A stretch of DNA of 54,092 nt. Source: Agromyces humi (GTDB lineage Bacteria > Actinomycetota > Actinomycetes > Actinomycetales > Microbacteriaceae). The notes under the pieces are model-generated. The model did not search any database, was not told where the DNA came from, and worked only from the letters and a program-made list of their open reading frames with translations. Made by a program: the position numbers and the translations under genes. The stretch lies in contig NZ_WJSP02000001.1 in NCBI RefSeq assembly GCF_009720255.1, positions 1-54,092 on the forward strand, given 5' to 3'. Shown one piece after another: positions 34,757 through 43,072 of this stretch (position 1 is the first letter of the stretch; every line of letters begins with the position of its first letter).

Positions 34757-37004
34757 GGGAAACCCGCCACCCCAGCGCGCGGCACATCGCAGCGCAGTGA
34801 CCGATGCCCGCAAGGTGGACGAGGTTGAGAAGGCGCTTGCTGAACTGCCCGACCTCCCGGAGGAGGTTGCGGAGGAGGTATTGCCCGTGGAACCCGAGGC
34901 AGTCGAGGCCGACCCCGCCCGACTGAAGCGGTTGTATGACCAAACTAGGCGGCACTTCGACTACTACAAGCGTGAAAGCGACAAGCTCTCCGCGAGGGAA
35001 GAATCGCTCCGCGAGCGAGAGTCGGCAACCAAGGAACATGAGACCGAACTAGCCGGCCGCGAGGCTGAGCTTGCGTCGGCTGAGAAGGAAATCGCCGCGC
35101 AGCGCCTGTCTGCAAAGGCGGGCTTCGTTGACGACCTACGGGCAGCTACCAAGGAAGTGTCAGGCAAGCTCGACGCAATGCTGGTCGATGCCGCGACCTG
35201 GGGTGCCGAGGGCAAAGCGAAGGCATTGGCCGCAGCATCGGCTGAACAGGAGCGGCTCGATGTGGAGCGTGCACAGCTCGCGACGGAGTGGGAGTCGCTC
35301 CGGAGGTTGCAGGCGGAGGTGCGGGCGCTCCAGACACAGGTTGGCTCCGAAGCTGAGTTCGTGAAGGCTATGGAAGGCATGCTGGACGCCCGAATCCAGC
35401 GCCGGGTCGAGGCTGCAGTTGTGTCGCTCCGAGAAGACCTCGAAGATGCAACAGGTCAGTTGGAAGCTGCGCGCGAACGAATCGGGGCGAAAGAGGCGGA
35501 AGTCCAGCGTCTCCGCAACCAACTAGCTCAGTTCGGCGACGACCCCGAAGGGCTGAAACGACGAGTCGAAGATCTATCACAGAAACTGCGTGAGCGGAAG
35601 GATGAGCTATCCCGCAGGCCTCCAGAGGCCGAGATTGCCGACTTGCGCGCCAAGGCGTCCCGTGTTGCCGAGGCTGAAGGCGAAGTTGCCTACTGGCGTG
35701 CCCTGCATGACCAGATCGACTCCCAACTCCGCCGCTACCTGGTCAACGTCGGAGAACTGGAGATCGTCCGCGACGAGCGCGACGCCCTAACGGCACAGCG
35801 CCAAACACTTCGGCAGGCAATTGCGCAGCAGAAGAACGACTGGGAGGAACTCCAGACGAAGGAAAGCTCCGCCAGGCCGTTCCCTGCGTGTTCGACGTAC
35901 GACGAGGAACCGTCGCTCACGCGCGAGGTCCCTGGCCGCGAGGTCGATGATCTGGCAGACCTCGTCGACGAAATCCGCAACCGCATGGCGACGAACTCCT
36001 CGACAAGCTTCTTCTATTCGGAAGCGGACGTGCGAATCTTCCTTGCCGGCTTGGCAGCGAGTCGCCTGCACCTCCTGCAAGGCATTTCAGGCACCGGCAA
36101 GACGAGCCTCCCTCGCGAGTTTTTCAAGGCACTCGCCGGCGACACGGCGGTTCAGATTGTGGAGGTGCAGGCAGGCTGGCGAGACAAGGACGACCTCTTC
36201 GGCTACTACAACGCGTTCGAGAAGCGCTTCGCCGAGAGCGAATTCACGAAAGCCCTATACCGGGCGCTGCTGCCTGCCAACTCCGATCGTCCGATGGTCA
36301 TCGTCTTGGATGAGATGAACCTGGCGCATCCTGAGCAGTACTTCAGCGTGATGCTCTCGCTGCTCGAAAACCTGGAGACGGGGCAAGCACGCCTTGACCT
36401 TCTAACGAGCGAGATCCCCAACCTGCCTCGGAAGTTCGAAGGCTCCAGGCTTCCGCTCGCCCGCAACGTCTGGTTCGTCGGAACAGCGAATCACGACGAG
36501 ACGACCGTGGCGTTCGCCGACAAGACCTACGACCGCTCACATGTCCAGGTGCTGCCCCCCAACTACGAGCGTTTCCGGCCGACCATCGTCGGTAGGGCTG
36601 AGCCGATCTCGTTCCACGCGCTTGATCATTCGTTCAAGCGCGCGGCTCGTGACCACACCAACGAAGTGGCCGGTGTGAAGGAATTCCTCGCCAGCAGCAT
36701 GCGCGAGGAGTTTGCGAAGTTCGGCGTCGGGTGGGGCAACCGTCTTGAACGGCAGATTGAGCGCTTCGTCCCGGTGGTGCTCGCAGGAGAAGGGGATCTG
36801 ACCGAGGCGGTCGACCACCTGATTTCCACGAAGCTCGTGCGCAAGCTCGAAGACCGCTTCGGCGTGCGGCCCGAAGATCTTGAGTCCCTCGCCGACAACA
36901 TCGAGATCCACTGGGATCAGTTGGAGCGCGCCGGCCATCCGAGCAAGACCCTCGAGGGCCTTCACGCAGAAGCAAGGAAGCTGCGCGGCGGTTTCGGCTC
37001 GTGA
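34737..37004 (+). CDS. Coiled-coil + McrB-like AAA ATPase
   Basis: A 755-residue protein. Residues about 60-395 are an almost uninterrupted charged coiled coil (KLSAREESLRERESATKEHE and similar). The C-terminal AAA module has GISGTGKTS (about 449-457), the tract QAGWRDKDDLFGYYN, Walker B VIVLDEMNLA (about 521-530) and sensor I FVGTANHDETT. That combination (GxxGxGKT, DEMNLA, TANxD) is typical of the McrB/MoxR-related dynein-like clade. A coiled coil fused to a McrB-like motor followed by a DUF2357 partner is the defining layout of CoCoNuT-type systems. GTP versus ATP use cannot be told. A GTGA overlap couples it to the next gene. Confidence 0.85.
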   Translation: MANRRGRGNPPPQRAAHRSAVTDARKVDEVEKALAELPDLPEEVAEEVLPVEPEAVEADPARLKRLYDQTRRHFDYYKRESDKLSAREESLRERESATKEHETELAGREAELASAEKEIAAQRLSAKAGFVDDLRAATKEVSGKLDAMLVDAATWGAEGKAKALAAASAEQERLDVERAQLATEWESLRRLQAEVRALQTQVGSEAEFVKAMEGMLDARIQRRVEAAVVSLREDLEDATGQLEAARERIGAKEAEVQRLRNQLAQFGDDPEGLKRRVEDLSQKLRERKDELSRRPPEAEIADLRAKASRVAEAEGEVAYWRALHDQIDSQLRRYLVNVGELEIVRDERDALTAQRQTLRQAIAQQKNDWEELQTKESSARPFPACSTYDEEPSLTREVPGREVDDLADLVDEIRNRMATNSSTSFFYSEADVRIFLAGLAASRLHLLQGISGTGKTSLPREFFKALAGDTAVQIVEVQAGWRDKDDLFGYYNAFEKRFAESEFTKALYRALLPANSDRPMVIVLDEMNLAHPEQYFSVMLSLLENLETGQARLDLLTSEIPNLPRKFEGSRLPLARNVWFVGTANHDETTVAFADKTYDRSHVQVLPPNYERFRPTIVGRAEPISFHALDHSFKRAARDHTNEVAGVKEFLASSMREEFAKFGVGWGNRLERQIERFVPVVLAGEGDLTEAVDHLISTKLVRKLEDRFGVRPEDLESLADNIEIHWDQLERAGHPSKTLEGLHAEARKLRGGFGS

Positions 37005-39061
37005 CCGGAGTGCATGACCGTGTGACCGGGGCCCGGTCACCACAACGGGCGGGTTGGTCGGGTCGGTGGGCTTCGCTGTCGGTGCACCAACTCGATATCG
37101 CCAGTGGAAGTGATTCGCGCGATTTCGCAACTTCAGAGGATTTGGACGCACTTGGGTTGCTCAGGCAGTCGCTGGCTGCAGCGGCGGATTCGGATTCGTG
37201 GGCTTCCATGGTCAGCACACCGCTCCTCTCGGGGCATGACGAAGACACGGTTGATCTGGAGCAGCGCGAGAAGTTACTTGCTGATCGACTGCCGTCAATC
37301 GCACACATCACTGAGCGTTTCGTGACCCGTCTCGGCGAGCGGTCGGAATTACTCCCCGTCGCTCGCGTGAAACGACCCGCCAGGCGGGCGATTGAACGCC
37401 TCGCAGCCCACACCGAGGACTGGGCGGGCAGGACGCTTGCGGGGCCGGTTCCGCGTCGTGCCCTTGCGGTCACCCGCGAGCTCGACGCGAATCTCTACGA
37501 GAACCGCATGGTCACAGAACTCGTCCACCCGATCCTGAGCACTGCGATGGTGACGAGAATTCGCCGACTCCGGCGACTCGTTTCCGACCTCGCCGACTTG
37601 AAGGATGCTCAGCACGTCGGAACCCACCGGCGAACCAGCCGCCTGTACTCCTTCTGGGGAGAAGACGCGTCGAAGGCTGCGGAGAATCATGTCCACGCCG
37701 GCAACACTCTCGAGGTACTCGAGAAGGTCGCCGCATGGATCCAGTCGCTCCGCGCGAGCACACTGTCCCGCGCGCTCAAAGGCAAGGTCACGGGCCAGCG
37801 CAGTTTGAGGCGCACGAACGTCATCAACAACGACCGTCACTATCGGTCGGCAGGCGAGGTCTGGACAGCGTACGAGCGTCCGGAGGTCTTTGAAGAGTCT
37901 CACGATGAGCGTCAACGGCGGCTCACTTCCCGCCACAGAGCATTTGACCAGTACGTGCTCGGACTCGTTGTCCGTGGCTTGCGCAACCTGGGATACGCAC
38001 CGCTGGAGCAGCGTCTGCCCGCACCCGGTGGCCATGTCGACTTGTCGGGCACCTGGGGGACGGCCACGCTGCACCGTCGATTGGACGGTGTTCTTGAACT
38101 CACTTCTCAAGGCGTCACGACCCGCTTCGTACCGCTCCTCGACCTCGTCGGGCCTGATGATGACGCACTTGCCGTCGCACTCCGGTGGTCCGAGCTGCGG
38201 GACATAGTCGATCGGAAGACAGTGGTCGTATATCTTGGCGCCTCCACTGCGATCCGTGCGCATCCAAACAGGACGCTCGCGGCAGCGCTGAGCTCCGCAG
38301 TGGACGACGGGTTGGAGCAGGGTGGTCACCTCACAGGGATCCCGGTGTCACCTCTGGAGACGACGAGCCTGGAGCGTGTCGCACGCGGCGTCGCGCTCGC
38401 AGTCCTCACACCGCCCCTGATGGCCTATCCGCCTGCGCTCAATGTTGCTGACAGCGCCTTGCCCCAGAGAATCGTCGACCACCTCGCGGCTGCCAACATC
38501 GGAGAGTCAGGAGCCCCGTCGGTCTTCCATCAGTCAGGCAAGACCTTGAGGTTGCGACGGCCGCTTGTCGCTGCGGAGCAGGCGAGGCTCACGGGGGTTG
38601 TTGGCGACCTGACGGCGGCGACGAGGAGCACCGGTTGGCAACGTGACCTCGGCCCATCAATCTCGCTGCTGCAGGCCGCGTTCGACAGTGCATCGACCCA
38701 ACTCGCTCCCCTTCTTGGGTGTCCCGTGTGCTCCGCTGTCGCAGAGCCGAGGCAGTTCACGCGGGATGGGGACGTGTTCTTGATTGAGTGCCGATCGTGC
38801 AGCACTCGCTGGGGACACGAACGGTGTGGAAACTGCCAAGCGAGGATCCCGATTGTCGAGCCCTCCCAGGAACTCCTCAACCCAGAAGTCGCCGGACCGG
38901 GTTGGGTTGAGCGAGTGTTCGGCCAAGAAGCGCTTGCTTCGCCTTGCTGGGCCAGAAAGGCTGCGAACCGGTATATCTGCCCCGAGTGCCGCGTATGCCC
39001 GCTCAAGACCGATGCGCTTGGGTCAGAGTGCGGACGCTGCCATCGTGCCGAAGTTGCGTGA
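37001..39061 (+). CDS. DUF2357 (McrC-like) protein with C-terminal zinc clusters
   Basis: 686 residues starting at a GTG overlapping the AAA stop (GTGA). The DUF2357 signature is clear: RRAIERLAAHTEDWAGRTLAG, VTRELDANLYENR with E167-N-R. A conserved region at about 295-350 follows. DUF2357 proteins are McrC homologues that partner McrB-like AAA motors and normally contain a PD-(D/E)XK nuclease. In the expected stretch (RRLDGVLELTSQGV...FVPLLDLVG) I find D but no ExK. The C-terminal 120 residues hold at least five Cys pairs (CPVC, CRSC, CGNC, CPEC, CGRC), probably two or three zinc ribbons. It is the last gene of the operon. Confidence 0.8.
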   Translation: MTGVHDRVTGARSPQRAGWSGRWASLSVHQLDIASGSDSRDFATSEDLDALGLLRQSLAAAADSDSWASMVSTPLLSGHDEDTVDLEQREKLLADRLPSIAHITERFVTRLGERSELLPVARVKRPARRAIERLAAHTEDWAGRTLAGPVPRRALAVTRELDANLYENRMVTELVHPILSTAMVTRIRRLRRLVSDLADLKDAQHVGTHRRTSRLYSFWGEDASKAAENHVHAGNTLEVLEKVAAWIQSLRASTLSRALKGKVTGQRSLRRTNVINNDRHYRSAGEVWTAYERPEVFEESHDERQRRLTSRHRAFDQYVLGLVVRGLRNLGYAPLEQRLPAPGGHVDLSGTWGTATLHRRLDGVLELTSQGVTTRFVPLLDLVGPDDDALAVALRWSELRDIVDRKTVVVYLGASTAIRAHPNRTLAAALSSAVDDGLEQGGHLTGIPVSPLETTSLERVARGVALAVLTPPLMAYPPALNVADSALPQRIVDHLAAANIGESGAPSVFHQSGKTLRLRRPLVAAEQARLTGVVGDLTAATRSTGWQRDLGPSISLLQAAFDSASTQLAPLLGCPVCSAVAEPRQFTRDGDVFLIECRSCSTRWGHERCGNCQARIPIVEPSQELLNPEVAGPGWVERVFGQEALASPCWARKAANRYICPECRVCPLKTDALGSECGRCHRAEVA

Positions 39062-39319
39062 GCATCCGCCTCCCAGTCCCCTATCCGCGAGACCGGCTGT
39101 GAAGGGTACTGACTACAAAGGATGACGGCCTGTGCCGCCGCCGAGCACTCCTGCGAGGTCGTCCCCGAGCGCGGGTTACGCCGTTCAGCATAGGCCTCGC
39201 CTCTCGCGAGTACTCGCTGTGAGGCAGGGCCACAGGCCGGGCCCCCGCTGGCAACCTTGCGATTGTCAGCGAGGTGCCCTACGAGGGCCGATGCTCCAAC
39301 TTGAACTTCCGTGTCCTTG
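39062..39319. other. Intergenic, with 12-bp palindrome
   Basis: No gene is recognised in these 258 bp after the DUF2357 stop. A perfect palindrome GCGAGTACTCGC lies at 39206-39217, inside a looser GCCTC/GAGGC arm. It could be a protein-binding site or a weak terminator, but there is no T-run, so intrinsic termination is not convincing. Confidence 0.35.
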
Positions 39320-39421
39320 GCACGCATGAGGCCAGCCAGTCATGGACAAGCTCTCGCCAGCGCTCTGCGTCCGGGTTCTACGTCATCGTGTGGTCCGCAT
39401 CGAACTCCTCGAGCCGAACGA
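39320..39421 (-). pseudogene. C-terminal remnant of an alpha/beta hydrolase
   Basis: On the minus strand the peptide VRLEEFDADHTMT is followed by a stop (TAG at 39378-39380) where Trp is expected, then NPDAERWRELVHDWLASCV. It matches the last 35 residues of the intact hydrolase ending at 40379 (LERFDADHTMTW, then SDPERWRAAV). At DNA level 39353-39421 and 40420-40488 are about 84% identical with a 22-bp perfect core. It is a broken second copy, joined directly to an HNH remnant. Confidence 0.75.
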
Positions 39422-39460
39422 CGCTGCGACGGATGCTACCCAGGCGAGCAGCAACGCTCA

Positions 39461-39640
39461 AACGAAGAGCATTTGGCATTTCTCAGAAGTTGTCTAACCG
39501 CCCATACTCAGGGTTTGATGTGGTCGGCCTCCATCGTCCTGAGGTCGAAGACCATGTCGCCCGAGCTGTTGCCGGCGCCTTGCACTTGGTGCCGTCGACG
39601 CAGCGGCCCGTCTGACGCTCGTGGCCCGTCGTTCTTCGTG
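39461..39640 (-). pseudogene. HNH nuclease remnant (DUF262-associated type)
   Basis: Minus-strand pieces in three frames line up as one HNH module: HERQTGRCVDGTKCKAP, then NSSGDMVFDLRTMEADHIKP, then SMGG-stop-TTSEKCQML. Together they follow the pattern R-Q-x-G-x-C...C...MEADHI-P-W-S-x-G-G-K-T-x-x-x-N-C-Q-M-L-C seen at the C-terminus of DUF262-HNH proteins. One indel near 39573, a lost base at the Trp codon after IKP, and Lys to TAG after SMGG make it non-functional. The N-terminal part is missing. Confidence 0.7.
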
Positions 39641-39667
39641 GTCGAGCTGTCGCAAGCTGGGGTACAC

Positions 39668-40174
39668 CTATGCCAGTCGTGCACGCGCCGCTTCGCGCAC
39701 GAGTCGGTTTGGGTCGTCAACGATGATCGGGAGGAGAGGGTCGCTGGCTGCGGCTTGTCGCACATATTCCAATCTGTCGTCGATACCGCGAAGACCGATT
39801 GTGGAAAGCAGTTGAGGGGCACCCCCTGGGCCGGTCGGTGTCCAGTACGGTCTCACGCCGAAGATGGGCACGCTGGAATCTTTCTCATAGGCCTGCAGCC
39901 ACTGGCGCGCCATGCTCGCCTGCATGCCGCCCGTCGCTGCCAGTTGCAGTGCGACCTCGCGGTTGCGCGCCTTCGCAGTTAGATCTTCGTTGTCGGGCTG
40001 GATATTCGTTTGTGGTTTGGCCTGCGACATCGCGAGGCCAATGACCGCTGAAACGATGCCTCCAAGTGCCCAGGGAATCCCCGCGGCGAAGCTGTCCTGT
40101 GCGAACGAGAAGAAAAAGAGAAGGAGCCCGGCGATGAAGAACAAGCCGGCGAAGATTTGTCGCATGGCGGCCAT
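39668..40174 (-). CDS. Small membrane protein, two transmembrane helices
   Basis: A 168-residue protein (ATG 40174; ATG 40165 is an alternative). The N-terminus has two hydrophobic helices (about 6-25 and 31-48), followed by an Asp/Lys-rich soluble helical tail ending with VREAARARL. No family is recognised. It lies between the hydrolase and the HNH remnant on the same strand and may be cargo left from the same decayed insertion. Confidence 0.55.
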   Translation of the reverse strand: MAAMRQIFAGLFFIAGLLLFFFSFAQDSFAAGIPWALGGIVSAVIGLAMSQAKPQTNIQPDNEDLTAKARNREVALQLAATGGMQASMARQWLQAYEKDSSVPIFGVRPYWTPTGPGGAPQLLSTIGLRGIDDRLEYVRQAAASDPLLPIIVDDPNRLVREAARARLA

Positions 40175-40378
40175 TGAACCACCACGGTCGCTGAAGCCGA
40201 TATCCCCCGAAAGCGGAGTAGTGCCGTCTGGCAGTGGGATTGATGAGTGCGCACAGGCACCGGCAACGCTCGAACCGGATTAGAGCGAGGGGACGGCAAA
40301 TCGCCGCGCTCCCCGAAGCTTCAGCGGTGGCCCTGTTCCCAAGCAGTGTGCGCAACTGCAGCACCGCGCTGCGGCAGA

Positions 40379-41527
40379 TCACCCTCCGACACAATCAGCC
40401 AACGCGGTAGCCACGGCAGCTCGCCAACGCTCGGGGTCGGAGTTCCACGTCATCGTGTGGTCCGCATCAAAACGCTCGAGCTGAACGAGATCGGGTCTGC
40501 GATCTCGAAGGTGCGCCGCTACCCCGATCGGCGCCGATGTATCAGCGGATCCGTGGAGGATGAGCGTCGGGGCGGTGAGTTCATTGGCACGCGTGATCCA
40601 ATCGAAGCGGCGCAGCCCGACGGGCGTACCGAGACCTGTGATGCGTGACAACTGCCGGTTGTCGAGCCACGGCACGGCGAGCGCGCCGGTCCACGCGGGA
40701 AGCCCTGACCGCCTGCAGTTCGCCTTGATGGTCGAGACCCAGTCGAGCACCGGTGACTCGAGCACGAGCGCGGCGGCGATACCTCGAAGCTCGGGGCCCA
40801 CGGCCAATTGCAGTGCAATGCCAGCGCCCATCGACCATCCGAAGAGGATTACTCGGCTCGCGCCGTGCGCGAGCGCGTAGTCCACAGCCGCCCGCACGTC
40901 GTCGACTTCCGTTGCACCGAGTGTCGACCGTCCAGAACCCGTCCTCGGACCTTCGCCGTCGTTCCGGTAGCTCACGACGAGCGACATGAATCCGGCCTCG
41001 GCGGCGACCTGCACGCCGCGGAGCGTTCCGGCACGGGGGCTTCCGAGACCGTGAATGTGGATGGCCCACGTCGTCGATGAGCCAGCTCGAGGGCGAATGA
41101 GCCAGGCGGGAGCCGGGCCGGCATCCGTCGGGATGGCGACGTCCGATGCCTCGAGCCCCGCATCCTCCGGGCTCGAGAAGTAGATGCCGCTCCAGGATGC
41201 CCGTTCGCCGACTCGGAGACCTACGCGGGGGTCGCCCAATACGTCGCGGCCGACGAGCCCGAGACCGAGATCCTCGACTTCGCTCGACAGCCGAACCAAA
41301 CCCCCGTTCTCGAGCAGGAGGCAGTAGCGACCGGGCGCTGCCGTTTGCGGCGTGTGATCGAGCGCAACGATCGGCCGCTCTCCCGAGTCGTCCACCCCAC
41401 GAATGGTGAGGTGGTATTTTCGACCGCCCACAGGAGTGGTGAGGCGCCTCGCGATACCCAAGCCCAAGCCTCCGAGCGCGACGCCGACCGAGGCAATCGC
41501 GCCCGCTACTCCCCACCCCACTCTCAT
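40379..41527 (-). CDS. Alpha/beta hydrolase, membrane-anchored
   Basis: A 382-residue protein; the ATG at 41527 overlaps the upstream stop (ATGA), preferred over a GTG at 41545. One N-terminal transmembrane helix (about 8-28) is followed by a beta-rich region and a catalytic alpha/beta hydrolase domain: HGLG oxyanion region, nucleophile GWSMG, Asp in HGSADTSAP and His in DADHTMTW. This is the dipeptidyl-peptidase/BAAT-like hydrolase type, with unknown substrate. It ends a minus-strand cassette: XRE, ImmA/IrrE, MAB_1171c-like, hydrolase. A decayed copy of its C-terminus lies at 39320-39421. Confidence 0.85.
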   Translation of the reverse strand: MRVGWGVAGAIASVGVALGGLGLGIARRLTTPVGGRKYHLTIRGVDDSGERPIVALDHTPQTAAPGRYCLLLENGGLVRLSSEVEDLGLGLVGRDVLGDPRVGLRVGERASWSGIYFSSPEDAGLEASDVAIPTDAGPAPAWLIRPRAGSSTTWAIHIHGLGSPRAGTLRGVQVAAEAGFMSLVVSYRNDGEGPRTGSGRSTLGATEVDDVRAAVDYALAHGASRVILFGWSMGAGIALQLAVGPELRGIAAALVLESPVLDWVSTIKANCRRSGLPAWTGALAVPWLDNRQLSRITGLGTPVGLRRFDWITRANELTAPTLILHGSADTSAPIGVAAHLRDRRPDLVQLERFDADHTMTWNSDPERWRAAVATALADCVGG

Positions 41528-42546
41528 CGCTTCTGCTGCCCCCACCCGATATGCGGGTGCTCGCGTGCCACCGATGCAGCAGCACCCGATTCCGCTCCGA
41601 GCAGATGCCGTTCTGCCCGCTCCACCAGCTCCCGCTCCCCCTCACTCACTTCGAACGCCACCCGCGTGTCGATCATCGCGTCGCGGATCTCGACAACCTG
41701 GCGATGCAGCAGTGTTTCGCCGTTGTCGGCGTGGAATGAAGCATCCTCCCTCTGGCTGATACCGGGTCGGACCGCGATTGCTCGAGCCCACAAAGGCTCG
41801 AGCTCCTGCGTCAGGGCGCGCGTTGTCCGTTCGCGAGATCGCGCCTGCAGGCTTCGGGCCACCGGCTGGCCAGCGAAGCCGAGGCAGAGGAACAGAAACG
41901 TGAGTAAGTACAGCGGGCCGTACGCGACGGAGACGGCAGTCATCGCGTCGAGGTCCCCGGCCGCGTGCGCGATATCCATCGTGATGACGACGGCGGTGAG
42001 CGCGAAGCCGAAGATGCTGCCGATGACGAGCGAGGCCGGCGGCAGAAGTTGGACGCCCCGGTTGATTCGCAGCTGACGAGACGCAAGAACGGCCATCGCC
42101 GTGAGCACGATCGCGTAGTAGACGAAGTGGATCATCGAGTAGGCGGCGGCGGCCGCTTGGTCTCCGAGCTCGAGCATGAGGCTTGTAGTGGTCGAACGCC
42201 GATCGATGCGAAAGAACGCGGCGATCGCACAGACCAGGGTGGTCGCGAGCGCGGGTGTCCCGAGCGCGAGCTGTACGGATCGCGGCTGGCGATCGGATGC
42301 CTTCATGACCCCGCGACCGAGGAAGAACACGCCGACCGTCAGGGCGAGATCGGCCACGAGGGTCAGGAGGTTGGTCCCGCCGACAATCCCGTCGAGAGCG
42401 ATATAGACCGAGTCGATGTTCAGCGTCATCGCGATCGCGATGAGGACTGCGGCGTAGGTGATGGTGCGCTCGCCACGTCCCCGCCGCAGAATGAGCAGGC
42501 ATGCAAGCAGCAGCCACATCATTGCGGAGACGAGGGCCGGAATCAC
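41524..42546 (-). CDS. MAB_1171c-like integral membrane protein (DUF6545 type)
   Basis: 340 residues from a GTG overlapping the ImmA/IrrE stop (GTGA). About seven hydrophobic helices (residues 5 to ~225) are followed by a soluble C-terminal domain: ARSLQARSRERTTRALTQELEPLWARAI, then LHRQVVEIRDAMIDTRV. This N-TM/C-soluble layout and its place next to ImmA/IrrE and an alpha/beta hydrolase match the actinobacterial 'MAB_1171c putative transporter' family. Transport has not been shown for it as far as I know; a membrane sensor is equally possible. Confidence 0.75.
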   Translation of the reverse strand: MIPALVSAMMWLLLACLLILRRGRGERTITYAAVLIAIAMTLNIDSVYIALDGIVGGTNLLTLVADLALTVGVFFLGRGVMKASDRQPRSVQLALGTPALATTLVCAIAAFFRIDRRSTTTSLMLELGDQAAAAAYSMIHFVYYAIVLTAMAVLASRQLRINRGVQLLPPASLVIGSIFGFALTAVVITMDIAHAAGDLDAMTAVSVAYGPLYLLTFLFLCLGFAGQPVARSLQARSRERTTRALTQELEPLWARAIAVRPGISQREDASFHADNGETLLHRQVVEIRDAMIDTRVAFEVSEGERELVERAERHLLGAESGAAASVAREHPHIGWGQQKR

Positions 42547-43007
42547 CCGAAGATCTCCAGGAACCGCGACTCGTGCATCGCTGACCCGCGAATGGCGGCA
42601 GCCAGTTGGTCGGCGAGCGATTCCGCGAGAATCTCGTCGGCCGTGTTCAGATCCTGTCGCCTGAGTAGGCGCCGCCTAGTCTCAGGCGGGATGTCCGGCA
42701 GCAGGAAGTCGGGTTCCGCCGGATCATCATCGTCACCGTGATCGAAGATCATGTGCGCGAGCTCGTGCAAAACAAATTGCTGTCGATGCAGCACCGACTC
42801 GCTGTGTGCGTGAAGTACCAGATCTTCTGCGTCCGTCTTGAGCCAGATCGCGCAGAGCCCGTCGTGGTCCCCGAGCTCGGAGAGTTCGATGATCCGCAGG
42901 CCGCGCCCGCGCCGGGACTGCACCGCACCGACCAGCTCGTCGAACGTGAACACGTCCCCGAGGGCGAGTTCGTCGAATGCCGCTGACACGGCCGCCTCGC
43001 TGTTCAC
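42543..43007 (-). CDS. ImmA/IrrE-type metallopeptidase
   Basis: 154 residues from a GTG at 43007. It has the zinc-protease motif HELAH (in FVLHELAHMIFDH) with the third ligand probably E in EILAESLAD. In ICEBs1 and many phage-like elements ImmA cleaves an XRE repressor to switch the element on. The XRE gene lies 65 bp upstream on the same strand, so the same pairing is likely here. The membrane protein and hydrolase downstream are translationally coupled. Confidence 0.85.
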   Translation of the reverse strand: MNSEAAVSAAFDELALGDVFTFDELVGAVQSRRGRGLRIIELSELGDHDGLCAIWLKTDAEDLVLHAHSESVLHRQQFVLHELAHMIFDHGDDDDPAEPDFLLPDIPPETRRRLLRRQDLNTADEILAESLADQLAAAIRGSAMHESRFLEIFG

Positions 43008-43072
43008 GGGTCGTCACCTCCGTTGGGACGAGTTATAGGGTTTCGACGCCCGGGCGTATACGCGCCGTAGGC

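Noticed and set aside
27230-39061. Complete TerY-P triad or standard BREX/DISARM/Zorya system
   Set aside because: No PP2C phosphatase, PglZ, BrxC, DrmB/DUF1998 or ZorA/B-like motor genes are present; the gene set fits the coiled-coil McrBC layout better.
39311-39982. Plus-strand frame with CxxC pairs resembling a zinc protein
   Set aside because: The Cys pairs arise from the antisense of the HNH remnant and of the membrane-protein gene; start context is poor and the minus strand explains the sequence better.
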